This document shows, piece after piece, positions 23,827 to 31,600 of a stretch of 64,000 nt of DNA. Position numbers and translations under genes: made by a program. The notes under the pieces are model-generated. The model ran no database searches. It had not been told where the DNA came from and saw only the letters and a list, made by a program, of their open reading frames with translations. Position 1 is the first letter of the stretch, and every line of letters starts with the position of its first letter. The stretch spans positions 372,001-436,000 of the forward strand of contig NZ_JAHKSH010000002.1 of assembly GCF_019720895.1 (NCBI RefSeq). The letters run 5' to 3'. Origin of the DNA: Microbacterium salitolerans (lineage in GTDB: Bacteria; Actinomycetota; Actinomycetes; Actinomycetales; Microbacteriaceae).

Positions 23827-26800
23827 TCATCGGAAGTCCCTCGAGCGGTGCCCGATGCCCACCCGCAGATCCTCGAAGCCGTCCGCGACGATGTTGACGA
23901 CGCCCTCGGGGGACCGCTCGAGGATGCCGCGGGCGATGAGCGCCGGTCTGTCTCGCACGAGACGTCGATATCGTGTCCAGACGCCGACGGAGCAGACGAC
24001 GTTCACGAGGCCGTACTCGTCTTCGAGGTTGAGGAAGGTGATGCCCGACGCGGTCGCGGGGCGCTGCCGGTGCGTCACGAGGCCCGCGACCTCGATGCGT
24101 CTGCCGGTCTCATGCGTGCGCAGCTGGGTCGACGAGAGGACGCCGCGCGCATCGAGCGGTGCGCGGAAGTGCGTGAGCGGATGGTCGTCGGTCGAGACGC
24201 CCGTGGCCCACAGGTCGCTCGCGAGTCGTTCGTAGCTCGACGGATCCGCGAACAGCGGCGGCTGCACTGACAGCGCGGTGCCCGGCAGGTACTCGGCGCG
24301 ATCCTGTGCGGCCGCTCCTGCGACCCAGAGCGCCTCGCGCGTGGTGTGCCCGAACGGGGCGAAGGCGCCGGCCGTCGCGAGAGCCTCGAGCTGCGTCTCG
24401 GTGAGGCCCGTGCGGCGCACGAGGTCGGACATCGACGCGAAGGGGCCGGCGTCGTCGCGCTCGCTCACGATGAGCTCGGCCGTGCGCTCTCCGATGCCGG
24501 TGACGCCTGCGAGGCCGAGCCGGACCGCGAATCCCCCATCGCGGCGGTGTGCCGCGGACTCATCGGGCGCCGACTGGTCGAACGGCGGAGGGGGGACCAC
24601 GGCGTCGACGAGACAGGTGTCGCGGCCCGTGGCGTCTCGATGCGCCCGGTCGAGGGGCTCGAGCGTCTCGCGGACGCCGGAGCGCAGGATGTCGGGGCGG
24701 CGCACCTCGACCCCGTGGCGACGGGCGTCGGCCGTGAGAGTGGCGGGAGAGTAGAACCCCATGGGCTGGGATCGCAGGAGACCGGCGAGGAACGCCGCGG
24801 GGTAGTGCAGCTTGATCCAGCTCGATGCGTACACGAGGAGGGCGAACGACAGCGAATGCGATTCGGCGAACCCGAAGTTCGCGAACGCCTGGATCTGCGC
24901 GTAGAGCTGGTCGGCCTGCTCGCCGCGGATCCCGTTCGCGGCCATCCCGGCGAAGAGCTTCTCCTTCAGGCTCTCGATGCGCTCCTGGCCCCGCTTGGAT
25001 CCCATCGCCCGACGGAGGAGGTCGGCGTCTTCTCCCGTGCACTCGCCGATCGCCATCGCCATCTGCATGAGCTGCTCCTGGAAGACGGGGATGCCCTTCG
25101 TGCGCTCCAGGACCGGCTCGAGCTTGGGGTGCGGATAGGTGACGGGATCGAGGCCCATCTTGCGGCGCACGAAGGGATGCACGGCGCCGCCCTGGATGGG
25201 GCCGGGGCGGATGAGGGCGATCTGGATGACGAGGTCGTAGAACGTGCGCGGCTGCAGTCGGGGGAGCAATCCCATCTGGGCGCGCGACTCGACCTGGAAG
25301 ACGCCGATCGAGTCGGCACGGCAGAGCATGTCGTAGACCGCAGGCTCCTCGCGGGGGAGATCGCGCAGGTCGAACTGCTCTCCCGTGGCGCCGGCGATGA
25401 TGTCGAAGCAGTGCTGGAGGGCGGCGAGCATTCCGAGGCCGAGAAGGTCGAACTTGACGAGCCCCATCCATGCGGCGTCCTCCTTGTCCCACTGGATGAC
25501 GGTGCGACCGGGCATGCGCGCGTGCTCGATCGGGACCACCTCGCCGACGGGGCGGTCGGTGAGCACCATCCCGCCCGAGTGGATCCCCAGGTGCCGCGGT
25601 GCCTTGAGGAGCTCGGTCGCATACGCGATCACCTGCGGGGGGATGTTGTGATCGGGGCCGGATTCGAGGAGTGCTCCCCAGCGTTCGACCTGGCGCGACC
25701 AGGCGTCCTGCTGACCGGGCGAGAATCCGAGCGCGCGTGCGACGTCGCGTACGGCGTTCTTGGGGCGATACTGGATGACGTTCGCGACCTGTGCCGCGCG
25801 CTCCCGCCCATAGCGTTCGAACACCCACTGGATGATCTCTTCTCGCCGGTCGCTGTCGAAGTCGACGTCGATGTCGGGTTCCTCGTCGCGCATCGCCGAG
25901 AGGAAGCGCTCGAAGGGCAGCCGATAGTAGATGGCGTCGACGGCCGTGATGTCGAGCAGATAGCAGACGGCGCTGTTGGCGGCGGATCCGCGTCCCTGAC
26001 AGAGGATCCCGCGTCTGCGTGCCTCGGCGACGATGTCGTGGACGATGAGGAAGTACCCGGGGAAATCCTTCTTCTCGATGACGTCGAGCTCGTGTGCGAT
26101 GCGCTCTCTGTCGGGCGTGGAGAGATGCGGATAGCGGTGAGGGACAGCGCCCCAGACGAGCTCGCGTAGGTACGACATCGGCGTGTGGCCCTCGGGGACC
26201 GGCTGCTTCGGCAGGGCAGGGCGGGCGGCGCGAAGCGGGAACACGAGCTCGTCGGCGAGGTGCGCGGTGCGCTCGACGGCGCCGGGGTAGCGGGAGAAGA
26301 GCCGAGCCATCTCGTCCCCGGAGCGCAGGTGCGCCGCGGCGTGCGCGGGCATCCACCCGTCGAGGTCGTCCATGCTGCGGGTGGCGCGGATCGCGGCGAC
26401 GGTCTGTGCCAGGGGAGCCTTTCCGGGGGAGGCGTAGTGCGCTCCCGTTGTCGCGACGAGGGGCAGGGACAGTCGGGCCGCGAGGTGCGCGAGCTGGTCG
26501 TTGCGGCGGTCGTCGAGCGGATCACCGTGGTGCGTCAGCTCGACGAAGACGCTGTCGCGCCCGAACAGATCGACGAGGTGGCGCAGTTCGCGCTCGGCGG
26601 CATCGACCTGCTCGTCGGGGGAGGCGTCGAGGCGCAGCGCCTGCCCGACGGCGCCCTTGCGACATCCGGTGAGGACGGCCCAGCTGCCGGACGACTCCTC
26701 GCCGAGCTCGTCGAGGTCGTAGACGGGGCGCCCTTTCTCCTGCCCGCGCAGCTGCGCGCGGGTGATCGCCCGAGAGAGGCGGTGGTAGCCGTTCTCTCCG

Positions 26801-27234
26801 CGGGCGAGGACGAGCAGGTGCTGGCCCACGGGATCCGGGATGCCCTTCTGCGGTGCCGGCAGCTCGAGTGAGAGCTCGGCTCCGAATGCGGTGCGCACCG
26901 ACGTGCGCTCGGCGGCCTCGGCGAAGCGCACGATTCCGTAGAGACCGTCGTGATCGGTGATCGCGAGCGCGTCGAGGCCGAGTCGCTCCGCCTCCTCGAC
27001 GAGATCTTCGGGGGAGGAGGCGCCGTCGAGGAACGAATACGTCGAGTGCGCGTGCAGCTCGGCGTACCGGACGCGGTTCGTGCCCCGGGAGATCATCGGC
27101 ATCTCATCAGCGTGTGCGCGACTCCCGGCCGGGATGTCTCCGCCGTCGACGGCGGCCGGGCGCGGATCGGGTCGGCGCCCGCTGAGTGTGCGTTCGAGCT
27201 CGTTCCACGGGATCGGGGGATTCTTCCAGCCCAT
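23827..27234 (-). CDS. dnaE2: Error-prone DNA polymerase III alpha subunit DnaE2
   Basis: Catalytic subunit of the damage-induced mutagenic polymerase. The 1135-residue product starts MGWKNPPIPWNELERTLSG, a hallmark of actinobacterial DnaE2. It has the PHP domain segment YAELHAHSTYSFLDGAS and the polymerase core with GRGSAANSAVCYLL, PDIDVDFDSDRREE and FQEQLMQMAM. A helix-hairpin-helix part follows (GVTGIGERTAEL), then a short OB-fold end without the tau-binding tail of replicative DnaE1. The ATG overlaps the imuB stop by one base (TGATG). It forms one operon with imuA' and imuB, and the two LexA boxes upstream of imuA' put the whole unit under SOS control. Confidence 0.95.
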   Translation of the reverse strand: MGWKNPPIPWNELERTLSGRRPDPRPAAVDGGDIPAGSRAHADEMPMISRGTNRVRYAELHAHSTYSFLDGASSPEDLVEEAERLGLDALAITDHDGLYGIVRFAEAAERTSVRTAFGAELSLELPAPQKGIPDPVGQHLLVLARGENGYHRLSRAITRAQLRGQEKGRPVYDLDELGEESSGSWAVLTGCRKGAVGQALRLDASPDEQVDAAERELRHLVDLFGRDSVFVELTHHGDPLDDRRNDQLAHLAARLSLPLVATTGAHYASPGKAPLAQTVAAIRATRSMDDLDGWMPAHAAAHLRSGDEMARLFSRYPGAVERTAHLADELVFPLRAARPALPKQPVPEGHTPMSYLRELVWGAVPHRYPHLSTPDRERIAHELDVIEKKDFPGYFLIVHDIVAEARRRGILCQGRGSAANSAVCYLLDITAVDAIYYRLPFERFLSAMRDEEPDIDVDFDSDRREEIIQWVFERYGRERAAQVANVIQYRPKNAVRDVARALGFSPGQQDAWSRQVERWGALLESGPDHNIPPQVIAYATELLKAPRHLGIHSGGMVLTDRPVGEVVPIEHARMPGRTVIQWDKEDAAWMGLVKFDLLGLGMLAALQHCFDIIAGATGEQFDLRDLPREEPAVYDMLCRADSIGVFQVESRAQMGLLPRLQPRTFYDLVIQIALIRPGPIQGGAVHPFVRRKMGLDPVTYPHPKLEPVLERTKGIPVFQEQLMQMAMAIGECTGEDADLLRRAMGSKRGQERIESLKEKLFAGMAANGIRGEQADQLYAQIQAFANFGFAESHSLSFALLVYASSWIKLHYPAAFLAGLLRSQPMGFYSPATLTADARRHGVEVRRPDILRSGVRETLEPLDRAHRDATGRDTCLVDAVVPPPPFDQSAPDESAAHRRDGGFAVRLGLAGVTGIGERTAELIVSERDDAGPFASMSDLVRRTGLTETQLEALATAGAFAPFGHTTREALWVAGAAAQDRAEYLPGTALSVQPPLFADPSSYERLASDLWATGVSTDDHPLTHFRAPLDARGVLSSTQLRTHETGRRIEVAGLVTHRQRPATASGITFLNLEDEYGLVNVVCSVGVWTRYRRLVRDRPALIARGILERSPEGVVNIVADGFEDLRVGIGHRSRDFR

Positions 27235-28790
27235 CAGGCGTACCGGCCTTCCAGCCACCACGCATCGCCCTCGAGCACGGCGAGCCAGGCATCTCCGGTG
27301 TCGTCGACGAGCTGGAATCGGTGCGCGCGTCGGGAACGTGCGGGATCCCATGAGCGCTCGATGATCGGCCACGGGCCGGCCCACGAGGCGATGCGCCGTC
27401 GTTCGATCAGCGCGGGCGCCGTCGTGAGGAAGCCGCGTTCGTCGACGGTGACAGGAGCATCGTGTGCGCCGCGGACGCGCACGGGGCGTGCCTCGTGGAA
27501 GATCTCCGAGGGCAGGGGAGCGGGGAGAGCGCCCGGCCACGGGAGGTCGCGGCGGCGAGGGGGTGTCGACGCATCGCCCCAGGGCAGGAGCATCTCGCGC
27601 TCGGCGAGCCATCGCCCTCCGCCGACGGCGGGAGTGAGGACGCCGCGGTGACCGAGCGCGCTCTGCACGCGCGTCATCGCGTGGTGGCTGCGTTCGTCTG
27701 GGCCCTGCCCGAGGAGGGCGGGCTGGTGCCCTGCGGCGTCGTCGACGGCGTCGGGTTCGAGGAGGACGCGCGAGACGCCGCCGGTGAGGGCGGGGGAGTC
27801 TCGCGCGGGCTGCAGCTGCCAGCGCACGCGATCGACGACGCTCGACGCGTCGAAGCTCTGCGGGTGCTGCCAGACGCGCTCGCTGCGTCCGTCGTGGTCG
27901 CTCTCGATCGTGATGCGCACGGCCGTGCAGACGAGACCGGCGGACGCGAGCCCGTCGCAGAACGCGTCGGCTGTCTGTCGCACGGCGAAGGCGACCTGCT
28001 CGGCGAGCTCGAGGGGAGGCTCGAGGTCGAGGCTGCGCGCGAGTTCGGGCGGCGGGACGCGGGGGACGACGACGCGCGAGTCGGCTCCGGCGGCGAGGTC
28101 GTGGAGGCGGGCGCCGGATGCGCCGAGCCGGCCGAGAACGCGCCCCGCGGGGAGCTCGGCGAACCCGCCGAGCGTCTGCACGCCGAGACGCGCGAGGAAG
28201 AGAGCGAGGTCGTCATCGCCGAGGACGGAGACGGGCAGCGGCGCGAGGAATGCCGCGGCCTCGCCGCGGGGGACGATGCGAACGGCGTCGACGGAGGTCG
28301 CGGTGCGCGCCGCCTGCTCGGCGGTGAACAGGCCGTCGGCGACACCCGCCCGGGCGTCCGCGATGTCGTCTTCGCGCAGGGCGCGGAGGAGCGCCTCCGC
28401 CGCGGGATGTTCGCCGCGATAGAAGCGCGCGGGGCCGCGGGCGCGGAGGGCGGCGACGCCGGGGCGCAGAGGCTCGACCCCGGGCGCGAGCTCTTCGAGC
28501 CGGGTGAGCACGTGATGGAAGGCGCGCTCGTCGCGCCCCTCGTCGGCGGAGAGGACGCGCAGCCGAGAGCATGTGCCCTGCGCGTCGCGGCGTCGCTGCC
28601 CGCGGCGGACCCCTTCCGCACGTGCGGAGGCCGAACAGGCGACGACGCGGCCGTCGTGCACGACGGCGAGAGGCTCGTCTGCAGAGGCCCTGACTCTCTC
28701 GACGGCTTCGCGCGCCTGCGTGCGCAGGAAAGCGGTGATCGGCCAGTCGGGCAGCCACAGCACGATGGCGCGTTCGGCGGCAGTGCTCAT
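27234..28790 (-). CDS. imuB: ImuB, inactive Y-family polymerase-like mutasome subunit
   Basis: Adaptor of the ImuA'-ImuB-DnaE2 translesion complex, which in mycobacteria binds the beta clamp. The 518-residue product starts MSTAAERAIVLWLPDWPITA. The LWLPDWP segment replaces the acidic DxDxFF motif of active Y polymerases, consistent with a non-catalytic protein. The finger/little-finger region follows, with LGVQTLGGFAELPAGRVLGRLG as the helix-hairpin-helix part. The long C-terminal tail contains protein-interaction regions in the family. ATG at 28790 overlaps the preceding stop by four bases. The in-frame extension upstream of it lies inside imuA' and is a shadow. Confidence 0.93.
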   Translation of the reverse strand: MSTAAERAIVLWLPDWPITAFLRTQAREAVERVRASADEPLAVVHDGRVVACSASARAEGVRRGQRRRDAQGTCSRLRVLSADEGRDERAFHHVLTRLEELAPGVEPLRPGVAALRARGPARFYRGEHPAAEALLRALREDDIADARAGVADGLFTAEQAARTATSVDAVRIVPRGEAAAFLAPLPVSVLGDDDLALFLARLGVQTLGGFAELPAGRVLGRLGASGARLHDLAAGADSRVVVPRVPPPELARSLDLEPPLELAEQVAFAVRQTADAFCDGLASAGLVCTAVRITIESDHDGRSERVWQHPQSFDASSVVDRVRWQLQPARDSPALTGGVSRVLLEPDAVDDAAGHQPALLGQGPDERSHHAMTRVQSALGHRGVLTPAVGGGRWLAEREMLLPWGDASTPPRRRDLPWPGALPAPLPSEIFHEARPVRVRGAHDAPVTVDERGFLTTAPALIERRRIASWAGPWPIIERSWDPARSRRAHRFQLVDDTGDAWLAVLEGDAWWLEGRYA

Positions 28791-29485
28791 GCGCTCACCG
28801 CCCGCAGGTGAGGGCGGTGAGCGCGTGTCTCGAGGCGTTCGACGCCTCCAGAGGGGCCGGGAAGCAGGACGCGCACCGTGCGCGACCGTGGCATGCGCCT
28901 GCCCGCGGCCGCGACCGACACGGCGCGCGAGGAGATCAGGCCGTGTCCCTGTCCGATCCCGCTCCATTCGGGAGCGCTCATCGTGAGGGAGAGATCGGCG
29001 CCGCTCCAGGCTCCGACGACGAGCAGCGCGCTGCCGCGATCACGCAGGCGGGCCTCGAGTCGCGCGACCTCAGCCGATGTCGTGGCCCGGTGCGGGCGCA
29101 CGGCGACGAGGGGGAAGACCTCGACGGCAGAGGAGGCGGCCTGCAGCCAGCGTTCGCCGGGCTGAGGGATGAGCACGAGCCGTGCGAGGTCGATGCCGTA
29201 CGCCTCTGCCGCCTCGGCGGAGAGATCGGGCATGCCGACGATGGAGCACCACGAACCGTCTTGGGAGGACGCACCGAGGAGGGCGAGGAGGAGGCCGGCG
29301 GAATCGGACAGCGCATAGCTCGCACCGGGGCGCAGACCGCCCTCGGGGAAGAGGGGGGCGAGGGCATCATGAACCGGCAGCGCATCGACCTGTGCCGTAC
29401 GACGCTGCATCTGGCTGATCTGCGCGCGCAGGCGCGAGACCATCGCCGGCTGATCCGCCTCCGCAGCGGCTCCCATGACTGCCAT
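28787..29485 (-). CDS. imuA': ImuA'-type RecA-like mutasome accessory protein
   Basis: First gene of the SOS mutagenesis operon. The 232-residue product has a degenerate RecA fold: LPVHDALAPLFPEGGLRPGASYALSD aligns with the Walker A region but without the GKT lysine, followed by the Walker B-like ALLVVGAWSGADL. In Mycobacterium the homologue ImuA' is essential for DnaE2-dependent mutagenesis and interacts with ImuB. ATG at 29485 is preferred over GTG 29491 because GGGAG lies seven bases before it. Two LexA-type boxes lie directly upstream. The 4-base overlap with imuB shows operon structure. Confidence 0.85.
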   Translation of the reverse strand: MAVMGAAAEADQPAMVSRLRAQISQMQRRTAQVDALPVHDALAPLFPEGGLRPGASYALSDSAGLLLALLGASSQDGSWCSIVGMPDLSAEAAEAYGIDLARLVLIPQPGERWLQAASSAVEVFPLVAVRPHRATTSAEVARLEARLRDRGSALLVVGAWSGADLSLTMSAPEWSGIGQGHGLISSRAVSVAAAGRRMPRSRTVRVLLPGPSGGVERLETRAHRPHLRAVSA

Positions 29486-29501
29486 CTCCACACTCCCATT
29501 C

Positions 29502-29517
29502 TAGAAACTATGTTCGA
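29502..29517 (-). promoter_or_regulatory. LexA (SOS) box 1
   Basis: On the minus strand TCGAACATAGTTTCTA matches the actinobacterial LexA box TCGAAC-N4-GTTCGA at 10 of 12 fixed positions. It lies 16 bases upstream of the imuA' ATG, overlapping the likely promoter. Confidence 0.75.
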
Positions 29518-29533
29518 AAGAGCAAAGCCTGAC

Positions 29534-29549
29534 TCGAATACTGTTTCGA
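29534..29549. promoter_or_regulatory. LexA (SOS) box 2
   Basis: TCGAATACTGTTTCGA matches TCGAAC-N4-GTTCGA at 10 of 12 fixed positions and is nearly palindromic. It is 32 bases centre to centre from box 1, about three helical turns, which would allow cooperative LexA binding. Confidence 0.75.
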
Positions 29550-29624
29550 ACCCCTGACAAACGAAGGGAGGGAATCAGATCGACACACGGCGTCGTCATG
29601 CGGTTGGCTGAGGGGATGACGTGC

Positions 29625-30140
29625 ATGCGACGGACAGCACTGGTGATCAGAGTCCCCGAAGCTGAGTCAGCGGTGGGTGGCTGGTGTGCCCGCCTCGCTT
29701 CCGATGCCGTGCTCGGAGTGCCCGCGCACATCACCGTGCTCTTTCCGTTCGTCGCATCGGACGAGTTCGATCATGACGTGCGCGCTCGACTTGCCTCCGC
29801 GCTCGGATCCCTTGCGGCGTTCGAGTTCGCACTGGTCAGGACCGCATGGTTCGGGGATGACGTGCTGTGGCTCGCGCCAGATGATGACCGTCGCATCCGC
29901 ACCGTCATCAGTGCTGCGGAGCGTGCATTTCCCACATTGCGTCCGTATGGCGGAGCATACGACGAGACGATCCCCCACCTCACGGTGGGTGATCGGAAGC
30001 CGCACAGCGAGTTGGTCACAGCAGAGAACGATGTGACGGCGAATCTGCCGATTCGGTGCCGGGTCGAGACAGTGACTCTCCTCGAAGAGCAGGGCGATGG
30101 CAAGTGGCAGGCCGCGGAGGAGTTTCCGCTGGGATCCTGA
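29625..30140 (+). CDS. 2H phosphoesterase / 2'-5' RNA ligase family protein
   Basis: Member of the 2H phosphoesterase superfamily, which includes LigT-like cyclic phosphodiesterases. The 171-residue product has the two catalytic H-x-T motifs, H35 in PAHITVLFPF and H118 in IPHLTVGDR, at the normal spacing. The ORF can be read from 29598, but ATG at 29625 has GAGGGG nine bases upstream and is preferred. It is divergent from the SOS mutasome, with the LexA boxes between. Box 2 could in principle affect it as well, though its start is 75 bases away. RNA processing or cyclic nucleotide hydrolysis are both possible. Confidence 0.85.
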   Translation: MRRTALVIRVPEAESAVGGWCARLASDAVLGVPAHITVLFPFVASDEFDHDVRARLASALGSLAAFEFALVRTAWFGDDVLWLAPDDDRRIRTVISAAERAFPTLRPYGGAYDETIPHLTVGDRKPHSELVTAENDVTANLPIRCRVETVTLLEEQGDGKWQAAEEFPLGS

Positions 30141-30246
30141 CGCGCTCCGCCGAAGTGCACGCTCGTGTGAGCGGCTCATCGTGTGGCGAGGTCGTCGACG
30201 GCGCTGCGAAGACGACGCTCGCGAGCCGATCGACGGCGACGCATCC

Positions 30247-30304
30247 TTCCCGAGTGCGTTCCCGCCCTGAACAGGAGGCGGAAGGGCGTGTCCGCACTCG
30301 GGAA
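30247..30304. repeat. Palindromic intergenic repeat, unit A
   Basis: Outer arms TTCCCGAGTGCG (30247-30258) and CGCACTCGGGAA (30293-30304) form a perfect 12-bp inverted repeat. Inner arms CGCCCT (30263-30268) and AGGGCG (30283-30288) repeat the symmetry. Related units lie at 30341, 31479 and 31579. Confidence 0.85.
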
Positions 30305-30340
30305 CGAGGTTCGTGAGGTGCCCACATCGCGCAGGCGTCC

Positions 30341-30388
30341 TTCCCGCCCTGACGTGGGCCCGGAAGGGCGTGTTGGCACTCGGGAACG
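30341..30388. repeat. Palindromic intergenic repeat, unit B (incomplete left arm)
   Basis: TTCCCGCCCTGA at 30341 and, after nine differing bases, GGAAGGGCGTGT then GCACTCGGGAACG (30376-30388) match unit A base for base at an offset of 82. The outer left arm is missing. Confidence 0.8.
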
Positions 30389-30428
30389 TCGAGAAGCGGC
30401 GGCACCGAACACGGATGAGCGCTCCGGA

Positions 30429-31379
30429 TCAGCCCCGATCGAGTTTTCGACGGACGCGGCGCGACACTTCGTGCGATAGGTGGAAGACATGCCGTGAAGT
30501 AAGGCGCACATACGACCAGTCAGCTTCCTCGTATCGCGCGAATCGTTCGATGTCCCGCTCGAACTGCACGCGATCGAGGTGTCCTTCGCCCTCGTATTCG
30601 ATCGCCAGTTTCCTGTGCGGATACGCCAGATCTGCGGCACCGATGAAGACATGTGCGTCGTCGTAGACGTCATGGTCCAGGACGGGCTCCGGGAGTCCTG
30701 CGTCGACGATGAGGAGGCGCGACCACGTCTCAGGGCGCGACGACGCCCCTGTGCGTGCCCGATCGAGAGCGTGGCGCAGGTTCGGAGCGGCCCGCCAGCG
30801 ATGTTCGCTGAGGATCCCGGCAAGCGCCACGGATGTCGTGTACGGGTCCGTGCGGTCGAGTCGAACCAGGCCGCCGGGTGCGCGAGGGATGCGGAGCAGA
30901 TAGTCCGTGGCGGCGACGAGATCGTATTCACGCAGGTGCGGCCCGAGCGTCGCCCAGGTCAACGCAGGATCCGCGACGCGCAGCCTATGCATCCGGCTCA
31001 CGTGCCCCGACACACCGATGCGCGTTCCGCGGATCCCCGGGCGTCTCGGTGGTGTTCGCGGGAACTCGACGCCGACATGCAGGTGGGAATGGAGGCCGAC
31101 GGGCAGAGGGACGCCGCCGATGAGCGCCGCCGTCGGGCCGACGAAGAACGCGTGCTCCGGCATGATCTCGGCGTAGGCGCGGATACGCCGCCAGGCGTCC
31201 GCGCGTTCTCCTTCGGGGCCTGGATCCGTCGAGTCGACCGCCTCGAACGTGCGCGCACCGCGGAACGGGGCGGCGAGCGCACGATTCCGCAGGCACTTCT
31301 CCGTGACGCCGGCCGCGCGTGCGGCGCGCACGGCGAATGCCTCTCCGAGTTCGTCGGGAAGTTCGAGAGGCGGCGCCAT
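30429..31379 (-). CDS. AbiEi-like/DUF559-type protein with PD-(D/E)XK nuclease-like C-terminus
   Basis: A 316-residue protein of a kind common in Actinobacteria and often annotated as type IV toxin-antitoxin AbiEi-like or endonuclease-domain protein. The first 60 residues look like an AbiEi-type winged-helix segment (AARAAGVTEKCLRNRALAAP, then FRGARTFEAVD). The last 60 residues, ADLAYPHRKLAIEYEGEGHL followed by DRVQFERDIERF, show the Vsr/DUF559 pattern with conserved D, E and a restriction-fold core. No toxin partner such as AbiEii is adjacent. ATG at 31379 starts MAPPLELPDELG; no clear ribosome site is seen. Palindromic repeats bracket the gene on both sides. Nuclease activity is inferred, not shown. 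Confidence 0.75.
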   Translation of the reverse strand: MAPPLELPDELGEAFAVRAARAAGVTEKCLRNRALAAPFRGARTFEAVDSTDPGPEGERADAWRRIRAYAEIMPEHAFFVGPTAALIGGVPLPVGLHSHLHVGVEFPRTPPRRPGIRGTRIGVSGHVSRMHRLRVADPALTWATLGPHLREYDLVAATDYLLRIPRAPGGLVRLDRTDPYTTSVALAGILSEHRWRAAPNLRHALDRARTGASSRPETWSRLLIVDAGLPEPVLDHDVYDDAHVFIGAADLAYPHRKLAIEYEGEGHLDRVQFERDIERFARYEEADWSYVRLTSRHVFHLSHEVSRRVRRKLDRG

Positions 31380-31478
31380 TTGACGACCGTGCCACGTCGC
31401 GCCGAAGCGCGCAGAAGTTATCCACAGGCACCACACGGGGGCCCTGGCAAGGTCGAGAAGCAGCGCTGCGGATTCTGT

Positions 31479-31534
31479 TCCCGAGTGCGGATCCGCCCTT
31501 CAGCCCGCGATCGAGGGCGTGTCGGCACTCGGGA
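31479..31534. repeat. Palindromic intergenic repeat, unit C
   Basis: Outer arms TCCCGAGTGC (31479-31488) and GCACTCGGGA (31525-31534) with the same inner CGCCCT (31494-31499) and AGGGCG (31514-31519) as unit A. It lies 100 bases upstream of the AbiEi/DUF559-like gene. Confidence 0.85.
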
Positions 31535-31578
31535 GAGCCGGGCGAGGCGCCGGAGCGCGCACGGCACGCGGAACGGCG

Positions 31579-31600
31579 TCCCGAGTGCGGATCCGCACCC
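31579..31600. repeat. Palindromic repeat, half unit D abutting the app1 stop codon
   Basis: TCCCGAGTGCGGATCCGC matches the left half of unit C exactly, then diverges slightly and ends at the stop codon of the minus-strand App1 gene (31601). Confidence 0.75.

Noticed and set aside
24346-26169. A 607-codon plus-strand reading frame opposite dnaE2
   Set aside because: It is antisense to the conserved polymerase core and has no domain of its own.
27234-28790. imuB as a broken Y-family polymerase pseudogene, because the catalytic acidic motif is missing
   Set aside because: Loss of the catalytic residues is the normal state of ImuB; the frame is intact and coupled to its partners.
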